64,000 nt of DNA, from positions 186,001 to 250,000 of the forward strand of contig NZ_CP118269.1 in assembly GCF_030062155.1 (NCBI RefSeq), written 5' to 3'. Both the position numbers and the translations under genes were made by a program. Of this stretch, positions 1 to 9,611 are shown in pieces. This stretch comes from Pantoea sp. Lij88. Lineage in GTDB: Bacteria > Pseudomonadota > Gammaproteobacteria > Enterobacterales > Enterobacteriaceae. Within the stretch, counting starts at the first letter, position 1. The number at the start of each line of letters is the position of its first letter. The notes below the pieces were generated by a model that saw nothing but the letters and a program-made list of their open reading frames with translations, ran no database searches and had not been told where the DNA came from.

Positions 1-119
1 AGGGCGAACATCTGATTGTCGTAGCCGCCGAAGATAATCTGCTGAAAGGCGCGGCATCGCAGGCGGTACAGTGCCTGAACATCCGGTTCGGCTTCCCTGA
101 AACGCAGTCACTGATTTAA
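1..119 (+). CDS. argC: N-acetyl-gamma-glutamyl-phosphate reductase, C-terminal end (partial)
   Basis: The frame opens at the window edge and ends with TAA at 117-119. It encodes about 38 residues that include a [13 protein letters not shown] segment, typical of the ArgC C-terminus. ArgC carries out the NADPH-dependent reduction of N-acetylglutamyl phosphate in arginine synthesis. The next gene, argB, starts 14 bases downstream, which matches the usual argCB order. Only the tail is visible, so the identification rests on this short segment plus context. Confidence 0.85.
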   Translation, partial: GEHLIVVAAEDNLLKGAASQAVQCLNIRFGFPETQSLI

Positions 120-133
120 CGGACAAATAAACC

Positions 134-910
134 ATGACCAATCCATTGATTATTAAGCTGGGCGGAGTGCTGTTAGACAGCGAAGAAGCGCTGGCCCGCC
201 TGTTTGAAGCGCTGCTGAAATATCGCAGCGCCCATCAGCGTCCGCTGATCATTGTCCACGGCGGTGGTTGCCTGGTTGATGAACTGATGAAAAAGCTGGC
301 GCTGCCGGTGATGAAGAAAAATGGCCTGCGCGTAACCCCAGCCGATCAGATCGACATCATTACCGGTGCGCTGGCGGGAACCGCAAACAAAACGCTGCTG
401 GCCTGGGCGAAGAAATCGGGCATCAACGCGGTCGGCCTCTGCCTGGGCGATGCGGGCATCGTCAATGTTGCCCCGTTTGATGAAGAACTCGGCCATGTTG
501 GCCATGCAACGCCGGGCGATCCGGCACTGCTGAACACCCTGCTGGCGGCCGGTTACATGCCGGTGGTGAGCTCCATTGGTATTACTGACAGCGGCGACCT
601 GATGAACGTCAATGCTGACCAGGCAGCGACCGCACTGGCCTCGACGCTGGGCGCTGATCTGGTTCTGTTGTCAGACGTCAGTGGTATTCTCGACGGCAAA
701 GGTCAGCGCATCGAAGAGATGACCGCCGACAAAGCTGAACAGCTGATTACCCAGGGCATTATTACCGACGGCATGATTGTTAAAGTGCACGCTGCGCTTG
801 ATGCGGCGCGTACGCTGGGCCGCCCGGTGGATATTGCCAGCTGGCGTCACGCTGAGCGGCTGCCTGACCTGTTTAACGGCGTGTCGATTGGCACCCGGAT
901 TCTCGCTTAA
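134..910 (+). CDS. argB: Acetylglutamate kinase
   Basis: This 258-residue protein has the amino-acid kinase fold signature: KLGG at 8-11 for phosphate binding, HGGG at 42-45, and a conserved NVNADQAA segment near residue 160. It phosphorylates N-acetylglutamate with ATP, the second step of arginine synthesis, in the cytoplasm. Length matches the short enterobacterial enzyme. The start is the first ATG after argC. It lies in an argC-argB-argG run and is probably controlled by ArgR from a promoter upstream of argC, outside this window. Confidence 0.96.
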   Translation: MTNPLIIKLGGVLLDSEEALARLFEALLKYRSAHQRPLIIVHGGGCLVDELMKKLALPVMKKNGLRVTPADQIDIITGALAGTANKTLLAWAKKSGINAVGLCLGDAGIVNVAPFDEELGHVGHATPGDPALLNTLLAAGYMPVVSSIGITDSGDLMNVNADQAATALASTLGADLVLLSDVSGILDGKGQRIEEMTADKAEQLITQGIITDGMIVKVHAALDAARTLGRPVDIASWRHAERLPDLFNGVSIGTRILA

Positions 911-934
911 CGACTCTGATTCAAGGATTACGAA

Positions 935-2152
935 ATGCAAACGCAAAACATCAAAAAAATCGTTCTGGCTTACTCCGGTGGTCTTGATACTTCGGCCATC
1001 ATTCCATGGCTGAAAGAGAACTACGGCGGCTGTGAAGTGGTCGCTTTCGTAGCGGACATCGGTCAGGAGCGCGGCGATCTGGAAGGTGTGGAGAAGAAAG
1101 CTCTGCAGTCTGGCGCATCTGAATGCCACGTGGTTGATCTGCGTGAAGAGTTCATCAGCGATTACGTTTATCCGGTACTGCAGACGGGTGCGCTGTATGA
1201 AGGCACCTATCTGCTGGGCACCTCTATGGCGCGTCCTATCATCGCTAAAGCGCAGGTTGAGCTGGCGCTGAAAGTGGGCGCGGATGCGCTGTGCCACGGC
1301 GCAACCGGTAAAGGGAATGACCAGGTGCGTTTCGAAACCACCTACACCGCGCTGGCACCACAGCTGAAAGTGGTGGCCCCATGGCGTGAATGGAACCTGC
1401 GTTCACGTGAAGCGCTGCTGGACTACCTGAAAGAGCGCAACATCCCGACCACTGCGTCGCTGGAAAAAATCTACAGCCGTGACGAAAACGCCTGGCACAT
1501 CTCTACCGAAGGTGGCGTGCTGGAAAGCACGGCCAATGCACCGAATAAAGATTGCTGGGTCTGGACTGTCGATCCGCTGGAAGCGCCTGACCAGCCTGAA
1601 GAAGTGACCGTGACCGTCGAGAAAGGTCGGGTTGTGGCGGTTAACGGCGAAAAACTGAGTCCGTTCCAGTGTCTGGAAAAACTGAACGTGCTGGGCGCAA
1701 AACATGGCGTCGGCCGTATCGATATCGTTGAAAACCGTCTGGTGGGCATTAAGTCCCGCGGCTGCTATGAAACCCCTGGCGGCACCATCATGGTGAATGC
1801 GCTGCGTGCGGTTGAGCAGCTGGTGCTGGATCGCGATAGCTTCAAATGGCGTGAGCAGCTGGGCCATGAGATGTCTTACGTTGTTTATGACGGTCGCTGG
1901 TTCGCCCCGCTGCGTAAGTCGATTCAGGCGGCTGCCGAATCACTGGCGGAAGAGGTGAACGGTGAAGTGGTGCTGCAGCTCTACAAAGGCCAGGCGACGG
2001 CTACCCAGAAGCGTTCTGCCAACAGCCTCTACTCGGAAGAGTTCGCGACCTTCGGTGAAGATGAAGTGTACGATCACCGTCACGCGGGCGGCTTTATCCG
2101 TCTGTTCTCGCTCTCTTCGCGTATCCGCGCCCTGAACGAGCAGAAGAAGTAA
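935..2152 (+). CDS. argG: Argininosuccinate synthase
   Basis: This 405-residue protein starts with the PP-loop ATP pyrophosphatase motif AYSGGLDTS at 12-20. It joins citrulline and aspartate with ATP hydrolysis to AMP, giving argininosuccinate. The length is that of the common ~400-residue form; from memory the E. coli K-12 enzyme is longer (about 447 residues) and its gene is unlinked. Here argG sits between argB and argH with an AAGGA ribosome site before the ATG, so the last enzymes of the pathway form one cluster, as in several other Enterobacterales. Confidence 0.96.
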   Translation: MQTQNIKKIVLAYSGGLDTSAIIPWLKENYGGCEVVAFVADIGQERGDLEGVEKKALQSGASECHVVDLREEFISDYVYPVLQTGALYEGTYLLGTSMARPIIAKAQVELALKVGADALCHGATGKGNDQVRFETTYTALAPQLKVVAPWREWNLRSREALLDYLKERNIPTTASLEKIYSRDENAWHISTEGGVLESTANAPNKDCWVWTVDPLEAPDQPEEVTVTVEKGRVVAVNGEKLSPFQCLEKLNVLGAKHGVGRIDIVENRLVGIKSRGCYETPGGTIMVNALRAVEQLVLDRDSFKWREQLGHEMSYVVYDGRWFAPLRKSIQAAAESLAEEVNGEVVLQLYKGQATATQKRSANSLYSEEFATFGEDEVYDHRHAGGFIRLFSLSSRIRALNEQKK

Positions 2153-2191
2153 TTTTCAGGCGGGGTGCGCCTCGCCTCACAGTTTTCATTC

Positions 2192-2220
2192 AGGGGCGGC
2201 ATTTATGCCGCCTCTTGTTT
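2192..2220 (+). terminator. Hairpin between argG and argH
   Basis: A stem formed by 2192-2201 and 2206-2215 closes a four-base TTTA loop and is followed by TCTTGTTT. The core arms GGCGGCA and TGCCGCC pair perfectly. It lies in the 90-base gap between the argG stop and the argH start. It could act as a partial intrinsic terminator or as a stability element that lowers argH expression relative to argG. The short, interrupted T tract argues against full termination. Confidence 0.55.
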
Positions 2221-2242
2221 AACGATTCAGAGGAGTTTTCAC

Positions 2243-3616
2243 ATGGCACTTTGGGGTGGACGGTTTACTCAGGCAGCGGATCAGCGTTTTAAACAGTTCA
2301 ACGACTCGCTGCGCTTCGATTACCGCCTGGCAGAGCAGGACATCATTGGCTCTGTTGCCTGGTCCAAAGCGCTGGTGACGGTCAATGTTCTGACTCAGGA
2401 TGAGCAGCAGCAGCTGGAAGCAGCCCTGAATGCGTTACTGGATGAAGTGCGTGAGAATCCTGAGCAGATCCTGCAGAGCGATGCCGAAGATATTCACAGC
2501 TGGGTTGAAGGCAAGCTGATCGACAAAGTCGGTTCGCTGGGCAAAAAGCTGCATACCGGCCGGAGCCGTAACGATCAGGTCGCGACCGATCTGAAACTGT
2601 GGTGCAAGGTGCAGATTGAAGCATTGCTGGGTGCCACGCGTGAACTGCAGCAGGCGCTGGTGGTGACGGCTGAAGCCAATCAGGATGCCGTGATGCCAGG
2701 CTACACCCACCTGCAGCGTGCGCAGCCGGTGACGTTTGCGCACTGGTGTCTGGCCTACGTTGAAATGCTGGCGCGTGATGAGAGCCGTCTGCAGGATACC
2801 CTGAAGCGGCTCGATGTCAGCCCGCTGGGCTGTGGCGCACTGGCCGGTACCGCCTATGAGATCGATCGTCAGCAGCTGGCAGGCTGGCTGGGCTTCGCGT
2901 CCGCCACGCGCAACAGTCTGGATACCGTATCAGACCGCGATCACGTGCTGGAGCTGCTCTCTGACGCGGCTATCGGCATGGTGCATCTGTCGCGCTTTGC
3001 CGAAGATATGATTTTCTTTAACACCGGCGAAGCGGGCTTTATCGAGCTGTCAGATAAAGTGACTTCAGGCTCATCGCTGATGCCGCAGAAGAAAAACCCG
3101 GATGCCCTGGAGCTGATTCGTGGCAAATGTGGTCGGGTGCAGGGCGCACTGACCGGCATGATGATGACCCTCAAAGGGCTGCCGCTGGCGTATAACAAAG
3201 ATATGCAGGAAGACAAAGAGGGGCTGTTCGACGCGCTCGACACCTGGCTCGACTGTCTGCATATGTCCGTGCTGGTGCTGGATGGGCTGCAGGTTAAACG
3301 TCCGCGTTGCCAGGAAGCGGCTGAACAGGGCTATGCAAACTCCACCGAGTTGGCCGACTATCTGGTCGCCAAAGGTGTGCCGTTCCGTGAAGCACACCAT
3401 ATCGTCGGGGAAGTCGTGGTTGCGGCCATCGGGCAGGGCGTGGCGCTGGAAGCGCTGTCACTGGCGCAGCTGCAGCAGTTCAGTGCGGTGATTGGCGAGG
3501 ATGTCTATCCGATCCTGGCGCTGCAATCCTGTCTGGATAAGCGTAATGCGCAGGGCGGTGTCTCGCCACTTCAGGTTGCGCGTGCCATCGGTGATGCCAA
3601 GCAGCGTCTGGCGTGA
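2243..3616 (+). CDS. argH: Argininosuccinate lyase
   Basis: It cleaves argininosuccinate to arginine and fumarate. I place the start at the ATG at 2243 because it follows AGAGGAG and gives the typical MALWGGRF N-terminus and 457-residue length; an upstream in-frame start at 2165 would add 26 residues with no similarity to the family. The fumarase/aspartase superfamily signature [12 protein letters not shown] is at about 276-287, with catalytic-loop serines. It is the last gene of the arginine cluster and is followed by a hairpin at 3634-3654. Confidence 0.96.
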   Translation: MALWGGRFTQAADQRFKQFNDSLRFDYRLAEQDIIGSVAWSKALVTVNVLTQDEQQQLEAALNALLDEVRENPEQILQSDAEDIHSWVEGKLIDKVGSLGKKLHTGRSRNDQVATDLKLWCKVQIEALLGATRELQQALVVTAEANQDAVMPGYTHLQRAQPVTFAHWCLAYVEMLARDESRLQDTLKRLDVSPLGCGALAGTAYEIDRQQLAGWLGFASATRNSLDTVSDRDHVLELLSDAAIGMVHLSRFAEDMIFFNTGEAGFIELSDKVTSGSSLMPQKKNPDALELIRGKCGRVQGALTGMMMTLKGLPLAYNKDMQEDKEGLFDALDTWLDCLHMSVLVLDGLQVKRPRCQEAAEQGYANSTELADYLVAKGVPFREAHHIVGEVVVAAIGQGVALEALSLAQLQQFSAVIGEDVYPILALQSCLDKRNAQGGVSPLQVARAIGDAKQRLA

Positions 3617-3625
3617 TCAGCAGGT

Positions 3626-3654
3626 AAAAAAAAGCGGGCATATTAAATGCCCGC
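3626..3654 (-). terminator. Terminator for the peroxiredoxin-glutaredoxin gene
   Basis: The arms 3634-3641 (GCGGGCAT) and 3647-3654 (ATGCCCGC) pair perfectly around a five-base loop. Eight consecutive A residues at 3626-3633 become a U tract on the minus-strand transcript, so this is an intrinsic terminator for the leftward gene ending at 3737. It may also impede argH transcription coming from the left. Confidence 0.8.
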
Positions 3655-3736
3655 CAACCTCTAGCTTCAGAATTACTACTTTTTTTATAGGCACATCATC
3701 AAAGCGCCTGCTCTCCCGGCCGACGCTCAGATTCTT

Positions 3737-4471
3737 TTAAGCTGACAGCAAGTATTGTTGCAGATCCTCACTCCCGCCAATGTGACGACCACCCATGAAG
3801 ATTTGCGGTACAGTCGCCCGGCCTGAAACGGCGCGCAGACTCACGGTTGTCGCATCCTGTCCCAGCACAATCTCTTCATACTGAATGCCATGATCCATCA
3901 GCATCTGTTTTGCCTGAGTGCAGAAGTTGCAGCCTGGCTTCGTAAAGATGGAGACCGACTCCTGGGCTTTACACTCCGGCGCCAGATAGCGCAGCATGGT
4001 ATCGGCATCGGAAACCTCAAACGGGTCGCCAGGCTTGTTCGGCTCCACAAACATTTTCTCGACCACGCCGTTACGTACCAGCATTGAGTAGCGCCATGAA
4101 CGTGGGCCAAAGCCGAGATCGGCTTTCTCAACCAGCATCTCCATGCCACGGGTAAACTCGCCGTTGCCATCAGGGATAAAGGTAATGTTGTCGGCGCGCT
4201 GTTCTGCTTTCCAGGCGTTCATCACAAAGGTGTCATTCACCGAGACGCACAGAATGCTGTCCACGCCCTGCTGAGCAAACAGACCTGCTAATTCGTTGTA
4301 ACGTGGCAGATGGCTGGAGGAGCAGGTGGGTGTAAAGGCACCTGGCAGTGAAAAAACGATAACCGTTTTGTCTTTAAACAGCGCTTCAGTGGTCACATCG
4401 ACCCAGCGATCGCCCTGACGCGTGTGAAAAATCACTGACGGAATGGCTTTACCTTCCTGACTTGCAAACAT
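3737..4471 (-). CDS. Hybrid peroxiredoxin-glutaredoxin (glutathione-dependent peroxidase)
   Basis: This 244-residue fusion has an N-terminal Prx5-type peroxiredoxin domain (about 1-165) with the peroxidatic motif PGAFTPTC, Cys at 50. A C-terminal glutaredoxin domain (about 172-244) carries active site CNFC at 181-184 plus TVP and GG glutathione-binding motifs near 220-233. Such hybrids reduce H2O2 and alkyl hydroperoxides with glutathione. The ATG at 4471 is preferred over an upstream in-frame start at 4540 because TCAGGAG precedes it and the homologous N-terminus begins there. It is divergent from oxyR across a shared OxyR-binding region, so induction by peroxide is very likely. Confidence 0.93.
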   Translation of the reverse strand: MFASQEGKAIPSVIFHTRQGDRWVDVTTEALFKDKTVIVFSLPGAFTPTCSSSHLPRYNELAGLFAQQGVDSILCVSVNDTFVMNAWKAEQRADNITFIPDGNGEFTRGMEMLVEKADLGFGPRSWRYSMLVRNGVVEKMFVEPNKPGDPFEVSDADTMLRYLAPECKAQESVSIFTKPGCNFCTQAKQMLMDHGIQYEEIVLGQDATTVSLRAVSGRATVPQIFMGGRHIGGSEDLQQYLLSA

Positions 4472-4525
4472 TTTTATCTCCTGAGATACCACGTTCCTTT
4501 TGATGCGCGCATTATTCCCAACCAC

Positions 4526-4581
4526 CCTTGATAGGGCCAATCGTTCATTGCTATTCTATCTATCGCCACGGGCTATCGTGG
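4526..4581. promoter_or_regulatory. OxyR-binding region between the Prx-Grx gene and oxyR
   Basis: Read on the minus strand, this segment contains the ordered blocks CCACGATAG, TGGCGATAG, TAGAATAGCAATGAACGATT and CCCTATCAAG. These match, nearly base for base, what I remember of the E. coli oxyS-oxyR intergenic OxyR site. OxyR contacts four spaced ATAG/CTAT-like elements there. The region supports autoregulation of oxyR (rightward) and peroxide induction of the leftward gene. The match is from memory and has not been aligned by a program. Confidence 0.75.
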
Positions 4582-4595
4582 TTTGGAGGGTAATA

Positions 4596-5513
4596 ATGAA
4601 TATTCGTGATCTTGAATATCTGGTTTCGCTTGCTGAACACCGTCATTTCCGTCGTGCGGCGGATGCGTGTCATGTCAGTCAGCCGACGTTAAGCGGGCAA
4701 ATCCGTAAGCTGGAAGATGAGCTGGGAGTCATGCTGCTGGAGCGCACCAGCCGTAAAGTGCTGTTCACGCAGGCAGGTTTACTGCTGGTGGATCAGGCAC
4801 GAACGGTGCTGCGTGAAGTGAAAGTGCTGAAAGAGATGGCGAGTCAGCAAGGGGAAGCGATGTCAGGTCCGCTGCATATCGGCCTCATCCCGACCACCGC
4901 GCCTTACTTATTGCCACAGATTATCCCGACGCTGCACCAGACATTCCCAAAACTGGAGATGTATCTGCACGAAGCGCAGACGCAGCAGCTGCTGGCGCAG
5001 CTCGACAGTGGCAAGCTCGACTGCGCGATTATCGCGCTGGTCAAAGAGAGCCAGGCCTTTATCGAAGTGCCGCTGTTTGACGAGCCGATGAAGCTGGCCG
5101 TTTATGCCGATCATCCGTGGTGCGATCGCGACCGTGTGCCGATGTCCGATCTGGCTGGCGAGAAATTGCTGATGCTGGAAGACGGGCACTGTCTGCGTGA
5201 CCAGGCGATGGGGTTCTGCTTCGAAGCGGGTGCCGATGAAGATACCCATTTCCGCGCGACCAGTCTTGAGACGCTGCGCAATATGGTAGCGGCAGGCAGC
5301 GGCATTACGCTGTTACCGGCGCTGGCGGTTCCACCAGAGCGTATTCGCGACGGTGTCTGCTATCTTACCTGCTACAAACCGGTGCCACAGCGCACGATTG
5401 CGCTGGTCTATCGTCCGGGCTCACCTCTGCGCAGCCGTTATGAACAGCTGGCAGAGGCGATTAAAACCCACATGCAGCACTATTTCGACGCTGCGTTAAA
5501 ACAGGCGGTTTAA
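4596..5513 (+). CDS. oxyR: Hydrogen-peroxide-sensing LysR-type regulator OxyR
   Basis: This 305-residue protein has an N-terminal winged helix-turn-helix (about 1-60, with a [14 protein letters not shown] recognition segment) and a C-terminal sensor domain. Cys199 and Cys208, which form the redox disulfide, are both present in [12 protein letters not shown]. OxyR activates catalase, peroxidase and glutaredoxin genes when oxidised. The start at 4596 follows GGAGGG and gives the same length as E. coli OxyR; in-frame codons back to 4500 lie inside the regulatory region. The 3' end overlaps the convergent sthA gene by 18 bases. Confidence 0.97.
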   Translation: MNIRDLEYLVSLAEHRHFRRAADACHVSQPTLSGQIRKLEDELGVMLLERTSRKVLFTQAGLLLVDQARTVLREVKVLKEMASQQGEAMSGPLHIGLIPTTAPYLLPQIIPTLHQTFPKLEMYLHEAQTQQLLAQLDSGKLDCAIIALVKESQAFIEVPLFDEPMKLAVYADHPWCDRDRVPMSDLAGEKLLMLEDGHCLRDQAMGFCFEAGADEDTHFRATSLETLRNMVAAGSGITLLPALAVPPERIRDGVCYLTCYKPVPQRTIALVYRPGSPLRSRYEQLAEAIKTHMQHYFDAALKQAV

Positions 5514-6896
5514 GCCGTTTAACGCCGCAACGCGATAGGCTTCGGCCATGGTCGGGTAGTTAAAGGTGGTATTCACGAAGTACTCAATCGTGTTACCACC
5601 ATTTTTTTGCTCCATGATCGCCTGACCGATGTGGATGATCTCGGCGGCACGCTCGCCAAAGCAGTGGATCCCCAGGATCTCTTTGGTTTCACGATGGAAC
5701 AGGATCTTCAGGCTGCCGACATTCATCCCCACGATCTGCGCCCGCGCCAGATGCTTAAACTGCGCACGGCCCACTTCGTAAGGCACCTTCATGGCCGTCA
5801 ACTGCTGCTCGGTTTTACCCACAGAGCTGATTTCCGGAATGGTGTAGATACCGGTTGGGATATCTTCAATCAGGTGCGCTGTGGCTTCCCCTTTGATAAT
5901 CGCCTGCGCAGCAATACGACCCTGATCGTAGGCGGCTGAGGCCAGGCTCGGATAACCAATCACGTCACCGACAGCATAGATGTGCGGCTGAGCCGTCTGA
6001 TACATGCTGTTCACTTTCAGCAGGCCACGACCATCCGCTTCCAGACCGACATTTTCCAGTGACAGCGAATCGGTGTTACCGGTACGACCATTGGCGTAAA
6101 GCAGGCAGTCCGCTTTCACTTTCTTGCCCGACTTCAGATGCATGATGACGCCATCTTCCACGCCTTCAATCTTCTCAAACTCTTCGTTGTGACGAATGAC
6201 CACACCGCTGTTCCAGAAGTGGTAAGAGAGAGAGTCCGACATTTCCTGATCAAGGAACGCCAGCAGGCGATCGCGGGTGTTAATCAGGTCAACTTTGACG
6301 TTCAGACCACGGAAAATCGACGCATATTCACAGCCAATTACCCCAGCGCCATAAATAATGACGTGGCCCGGTTCGTGGTGCAGGTTAAGGATGGAGTCGG
6401 AGTCATAGACGCGCGGATGGGTAAAGTCGACATCGTCAGGATGGTAAGGCCGTGAACCGCAGGCGATAACAAACTTCTCTGCCGTCAGCGTCTCACGCGT
6501 GCCATCGGGTTGCTCAATCTCCACGGTGTTGGCATCAACGAAATGCGCATCACCCTGATAAAGTTCACAGCGATTACGCTCGTAGAAGCCCTGACGCATG
6601 GCTGTCTGCTGGCTGATCACGCTTTCCGTGTGATTAAGAATGTCGGCAAAAGAGGAGCGAAGCAGTCGGGTATGATCGCTGTAGAGTGGGTTCTGGTTGA
6701 ATTCAATAATGCGACTGACGGCGTGGCGAAGGGCTTTAGAAGGGATGGTGCCCCAGTGCGTACAACCGCCGCCGATGTTGTGGTAGCGTTCGATCACAGC
6801 GATGCGCGCTCCCTGTTTTACCAGCCCCATCGCCGCCCCTTCACCGCCGGGTCCTGAGCCAATCACAATGGCATCGTAATCGTAAGACTTTTGCAT
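5496..6896 (-). CDS. sthA: Soluble pyridine nucleotide transhydrogenase
   Basis: This 466-residue flavoprotein of the disulfide reductase family has an FAD-binding GSGPGG at 13-18 and an NAD(P)-binding GAGVIG in the middle. At the usual redox-active site it has GGGCTHWGT with Cys45 but Thr at position 50 instead of a second Cys, which is characteristic of SthA. It equilibrates NADPH and NADH in the cytoplasm. It is convergent with oxyR (18-base tail overlap) and divergent from fabR, the same arrangement as in E. coli. Confidence 0.96.
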   Translation of the reverse strand: MQKSYDYDAIVIGSGPGGEGAAMGLVKQGARIAVIERYHNIGGGCTHWGTIPSKALRHAVSRIIEFNQNPLYSDHTRLLRSSFADILNHTESVISQQTAMRQGFYERNRCELYQGDAHFVDANTVEIEQPDGTRETLTAEKFVIACGSRPYHPDDVDFTHPRVYDSDSILNLHHEPGHVIIYGAGVIGCEYASIFRGLNVKVDLINTRDRLLAFLDQEMSDSLSYHFWNSGVVIRHNEEFEKIEGVEDGVIMHLKSGKKVKADCLLYANGRTGNTDSLSLENVGLEADGRGLLKVNSMYQTAQPHIYAVGDVIGYPSLASAAYDQGRIAAQAIIKGEATAHLIEDIPTGIYTIPEISSVGKTEQQLTAMKVPYEVGRAQFKHLARAQIVGMNVGSLKILFHRETKEILGIHCFGERAAEIIHIGQAIMEQKNGGNTIEYFVNTTFNYPTMAEAYRVAALNGLNRLF

Positions 6897-7088
6897 ACCG
6901 ATACGTCCTATTATTTATACATTTTTACAACGAGATTCTAACATCTCGTCGCGCACTTCTGAATTCTATCAGCGATTTTCATCACGTTTTGATAAAGAGT
7001 GAGGTTCACAGGCGGTGACAAAGATTGCCAATCTGTACGCTGAAAATTTTGTTATAGTGCCCTCTCAACACCGCTAAAGGCAGAGAGA

Positions 7089-7736
7089 ATGGGCGTCAGA
7101 GCGCAACAAAAAGAACGTACACGACGTACACTGATTGAAGCAGCTTTCAGTCAGCTCAGCGCCGAGCGCAGTTTTGCCAGTCTGAGTTTGCGGGAAGTAG
7201 CCCGTGAAGCAGGCATCGCACCCACCTCCTTTTATCGGCATTTTAAGGATGTTGATGAGCTTGGCCTGACGATGGTGGACGAAAGCGGGCTGATGCTGCG
7301 ACAGCTGATGCGTCAGGCGCGCCAGCGTATCGCCAAAGGCGGCAGCATCATTAAGACGTCGGTGTCGACCTTTATGGAGTTCATCGGCAACAACCCCAAC
7401 GCTTTCCGCCTGTTACTGCGTGAACGTTCCGGCACCTCTGCCGCTTTCCGTGCCGCCGTGGCGCGTGAAATTCAGCACTTTATCGCTGAACTGGCTGATT
7501 ATCTTGAGGTCGAAAATCGCATGCCGCGCAGTTTTACCGAAGCGCAGGCTGAAGCGATGGTGACTATTGTCTTCAGCGCCGGTGCAGAAGCACTGGATGT
7601 TGATGCTGAGCAGCGACGTAAGCTTGAGGATCGGCTGGTGTTACAGCTGCGTATGATCGCCAAAGGCGCTTATTACTGGTACCGCCGTGAGCAGGAACGA
7701 CTGGCGGTCACCCTGGAAAAACCCGAAGAGCAATGA
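7089..7736 (+). CDS. fabR: TetR-family repressor of unsaturated fatty acid synthesis
   Basis: This 215-residue protein has an N-terminal TetR helix-turn-helix, visible as [19 protein letters not shown] at about 34-52, and an all-helical ligand domain. FabR represses fabA and fabB in response to the acyl-ACP/CoA pool, setting membrane saturation. Context sthA-fabR-yijD is the same as in E. coli. A TATAGT -10-like hexamer at 7053-7058 lies upstream. The stop codon overlaps the start of yijD in ATGA. Confidence 0.95.
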   Translation: MGVRAQQKERTRRTLIEAAFSQLSAERSFASLSLREVAREAGIAPTSFYRHFKDVDELGLTMVDESGLMLRQLMRQARQRIAKGGSIIKTSVSTFMEFIGNNPNAFRLLLRERSGTSAAFRAAVAREIQHFIAELADYLEVENRMPRSFTEAQAEAMVTIVFSAGAEALDVDAEQRRKLEDRLVLQLRMIAKGAYYWYRREQERLAVTLEKPEEQ

Positions 7737-8104
7737 GTAAGGATCAGTCCATGACCCACCCAGGTACCCGCGATAAAAGCACTCTGGCACTGGCTTTTAT
7801 TACCGGCTTAGCGATTAACGGCTCGTTTTCAGTGCTGTTCAGCGCCTTTGTTCCCTTTTCGATTTTTCCGCTGATTGCGCTGGGTCTGGCGGCCTGGTGT
7901 CTGCATCAGCGTTATCTCAACACCAATATGCCGGACGGCATGCCAGGACTCGCGGCCGCGTTTTTCCTGCTGGGGATTCTGGTTTATAGCGCGCTGGTGC
8001 GGGCAGAATACCCGGACATTGGCTCCAACTTTGTTCCCACCGTTCTGATGGTGGCGCTGGTGTTCTGGATTGCGACGCGGTTTAAGCGCAAGCGTAATCA
8101 GTAG
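7733..8104 (+). CDS. yijD: Inner membrane protein YijD
   Basis: A small polytopic protein of up to 123 residues with about four hydrophobic segments, and conserved CLHQRYLN and [12 protein letters not shown] motifs typical of YijD (DUF1422). No biochemical function is known to me. It overlaps fabR by four bases (ATGA), suggesting translational coupling. An alternative ATG at 7751, preceded by AAGGA, would give 117 residues, closer to the ~119 of E. coli. A terminator hairpin follows immediately. Confidence 0.92.
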   Translation: MSKDQSMTHPGTRDKSTLALAFITGLAINGSFSVLFSAFVPFSIFPLIALGLAAWCLHQRYLNTNMPDGMPGLAAAFFLLGILVYSALVRAEYPDIGSNFVPTVLMVALVFWIATRFKRKRNQ

Positions 8105-8113
8105 GGATTAAAG

Positions 8114-8145
8114 AAAACGGGAACCTCAGGGTTCCCGTTTTTGTT
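8114..8145. terminator. Bidirectional terminator between yijD and trmA
   Basis: The arms 8114-8125 and 8130-8141 are perfectly complementary around a TCAG loop; AAAA and TTTT form the outer pairs. Rightward transcripts end in TTTTTG and leftward transcripts in a U run, so it serves both yijD and trmA. Confidence 0.85.
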
Positions 8146-9248
8146 TACGCTTTACGCGTCAGCAGAACGCCGCATTCCATATGATGGGTGTAGGGGAACT
8201 GATCAAACAGCGCCAGACGCGTCACGTCGTGCGTTTCTGACAGCGTCTGCAGATTGTCGCTCAGGGTCTGCGGGTTACAGGAGATGTAAAGGATGCGCGG
8301 GTACGCCTGCACCATCTTCACGGTCTCTTCATCCAGGCCGCTGCGTGGTGGGTCGACAAAAATTGTCTCGCATTCGTAGCTGGTCAGGTCAATCCCTTCC
8401 AGACGATTGAAGCTGCGCACGCCATTCATCGCCTGAGTAAATTCTTCCGCCGCCATACGAATGATCTGCACGTTATCAATCTGGTTCACGGCAATGTTGT
8501 ACTGCGCTGACGCAACAGAAGGCTTGGCGATCTCAGTCGCCAGAACGCGGCGGAAGTTACGCGCCAGCGCCAGCGAGAAGTTGCCATTACCGCAGTAGAG
8601 TTCCAGCAGGTCACCCTGTGAATCCTGCGTCACATCCAGCGCCCACTCCAGCATCTGAATATTCATCGCCGCGTTAGGCTGGGTAAAACTGTTTTCGACC
8701 TGACGATAGATAATCTCGCGACCCGCCACCGGCAGACACTCATCCACATAGTCACGATCCAGACAGATTTTGGTTTTGGTCGCACGGCCAATCAGCTGCA
8801 CATCCAGACCTTCCGCACGCAACTGATCACGCAGCGCGGCGGCTGCCTGCTGCCACTCATCATCCAGCTTGCGGTGATAGAGCAGTGAAATCACAATCTG
8901 ATTGCTCATGGTCGACAGATAGTCGATCTGGAACAGTTTATGACGCAGGGTGCGGTTATCACGGATCGCGGCGATCATCTTTGGCATCAGTTGGTTGATC
9001 AGCTGACTGGCCGCCGGGAACTGATCAACTCTGATCCGCTCGCGTGTCTGCTGATCAAAAATGATGTGATAAATATCATCGCCGTCGTGCCACAGGCGGA
9101 ATTCGGCGCGCATCCGATAGTGGCTGACCGGCGAACGGAACACCTCCACGTCGGGCGCAGCAAAAGGTGTCATCATCGTCTCTAAACGACTGACTTTTTC
9201 CGCCAGCTGTGCGTCATAGTCTTCAATGGGGAGATGTTCGGGTGTCAT
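8145..9248 (-). CDS. trmA: tRNA (uracil-5-)-methyltransferase
   Basis: This 367-residue enzyme methylates U54 in the T-loop of tRNAs using S-adenosylmethionine. The SAM-binding motif [10 protein letters not shown] is in the middle. The FVDPPRSG motif and catalytic nucleophile Cys324 in YISCNP are in the C-terminal half, followed by [13 protein letters not shown]. The start at 9248 (MTPEHLP) is chosen because AGGA precedes it and the E. coli protein begins identically; a TTG two codons upstream is less likely. It is divergent from btuB, as in E. coli. Confidence 0.96.
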   Translation of the reverse strand: MTPEHLPIEDYDAQLAEKVSRLETMMTPFAAPDVEVFRSPVSHYRMRAEFRLWHDGDDIYHIIFDQQTRERIRVDQFPAASQLINQLMPKMIAAIRDNRTLRHKLFQIDYLSTMSNQIVISLLYHRKLDDEWQQAAAALRDQLRAEGLDVQLIGRATKTKICLDRDYVDECLPVAGREIIYRQVENSFTQPNAAMNIQMLEWALDVTQDSQGDLLELYCGNGNFSLALARNFRRVLATEIAKPSVASAQYNIAVNQIDNVQIIRMAAEEFTQAMNGVRSFNRLEGIDLTSYECETIFVDPPRSGLDEETVKMVQAYPRILYISCNPQTLSDNLQTLSETHDVTRLALFDQFPYTHHMECGVLLTRKA

Positions 9249-9371
9249 GAGCAATCCTGATTAATAGCTTACCAGCGGGCGATTGTAGGCATTCACTTGC
9301 TGATGTCCAGTCCCACAGCGAGAAGATGTTTGGCTGTCTGGACTTCCGTATCCCCACTCCGTAGACTGCAG

Positions 9372-9530
9372 ACGCCGGCCTCAAGCCCGAGTTAATAGGG
9401 AATCCAGTGTGAATCTGGAGCTGACGCGCAGCGGTAAGGAATGTCGTGATGAGTGCAATTGCAGACACTGTCTTGTGGGATGGGAAGTCATCATCACTTA
9501 TGGTTCCCAGCCCGAAGACCTGCCGGTGTA
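9372..9530 (+). promoter_or_regulatory. Cobalamin riboswitch upstream of btuB
   Basis: The leader contains the ordered conserved blocks of the adenosylcobalamin aptamer: a TAGGGAA segment at about 9396-9402, a GAATCTGGAGCTGACGCGCA stretch at 9411-9430, GCGGTAAGGA just after it, and the B12 box AGCCCGAAGACCTGCC at 9509-9524. In enterobacteria this element blocks btuB translation when cobalamin is plentiful. The btuB ATG lies about 90 bases beyond the B12 box. Boundaries are approximate. Confidence 0.93.
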
Positions 9531-9611
9531 ACGTCGCTACTCGTACAATCATCGCGTGCTATTGATTGGCGGCCTGCGGCATCCTGCTTCGTCTTATGGA
9601 TGCGATTAAAA

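Noticed and set aside
4472-4595. OxyS small RNA gene
   Set aside because: The 5' end of OxyS as I remember it is absent and the Prx-Grx coding region starts directly after the OxyR site.
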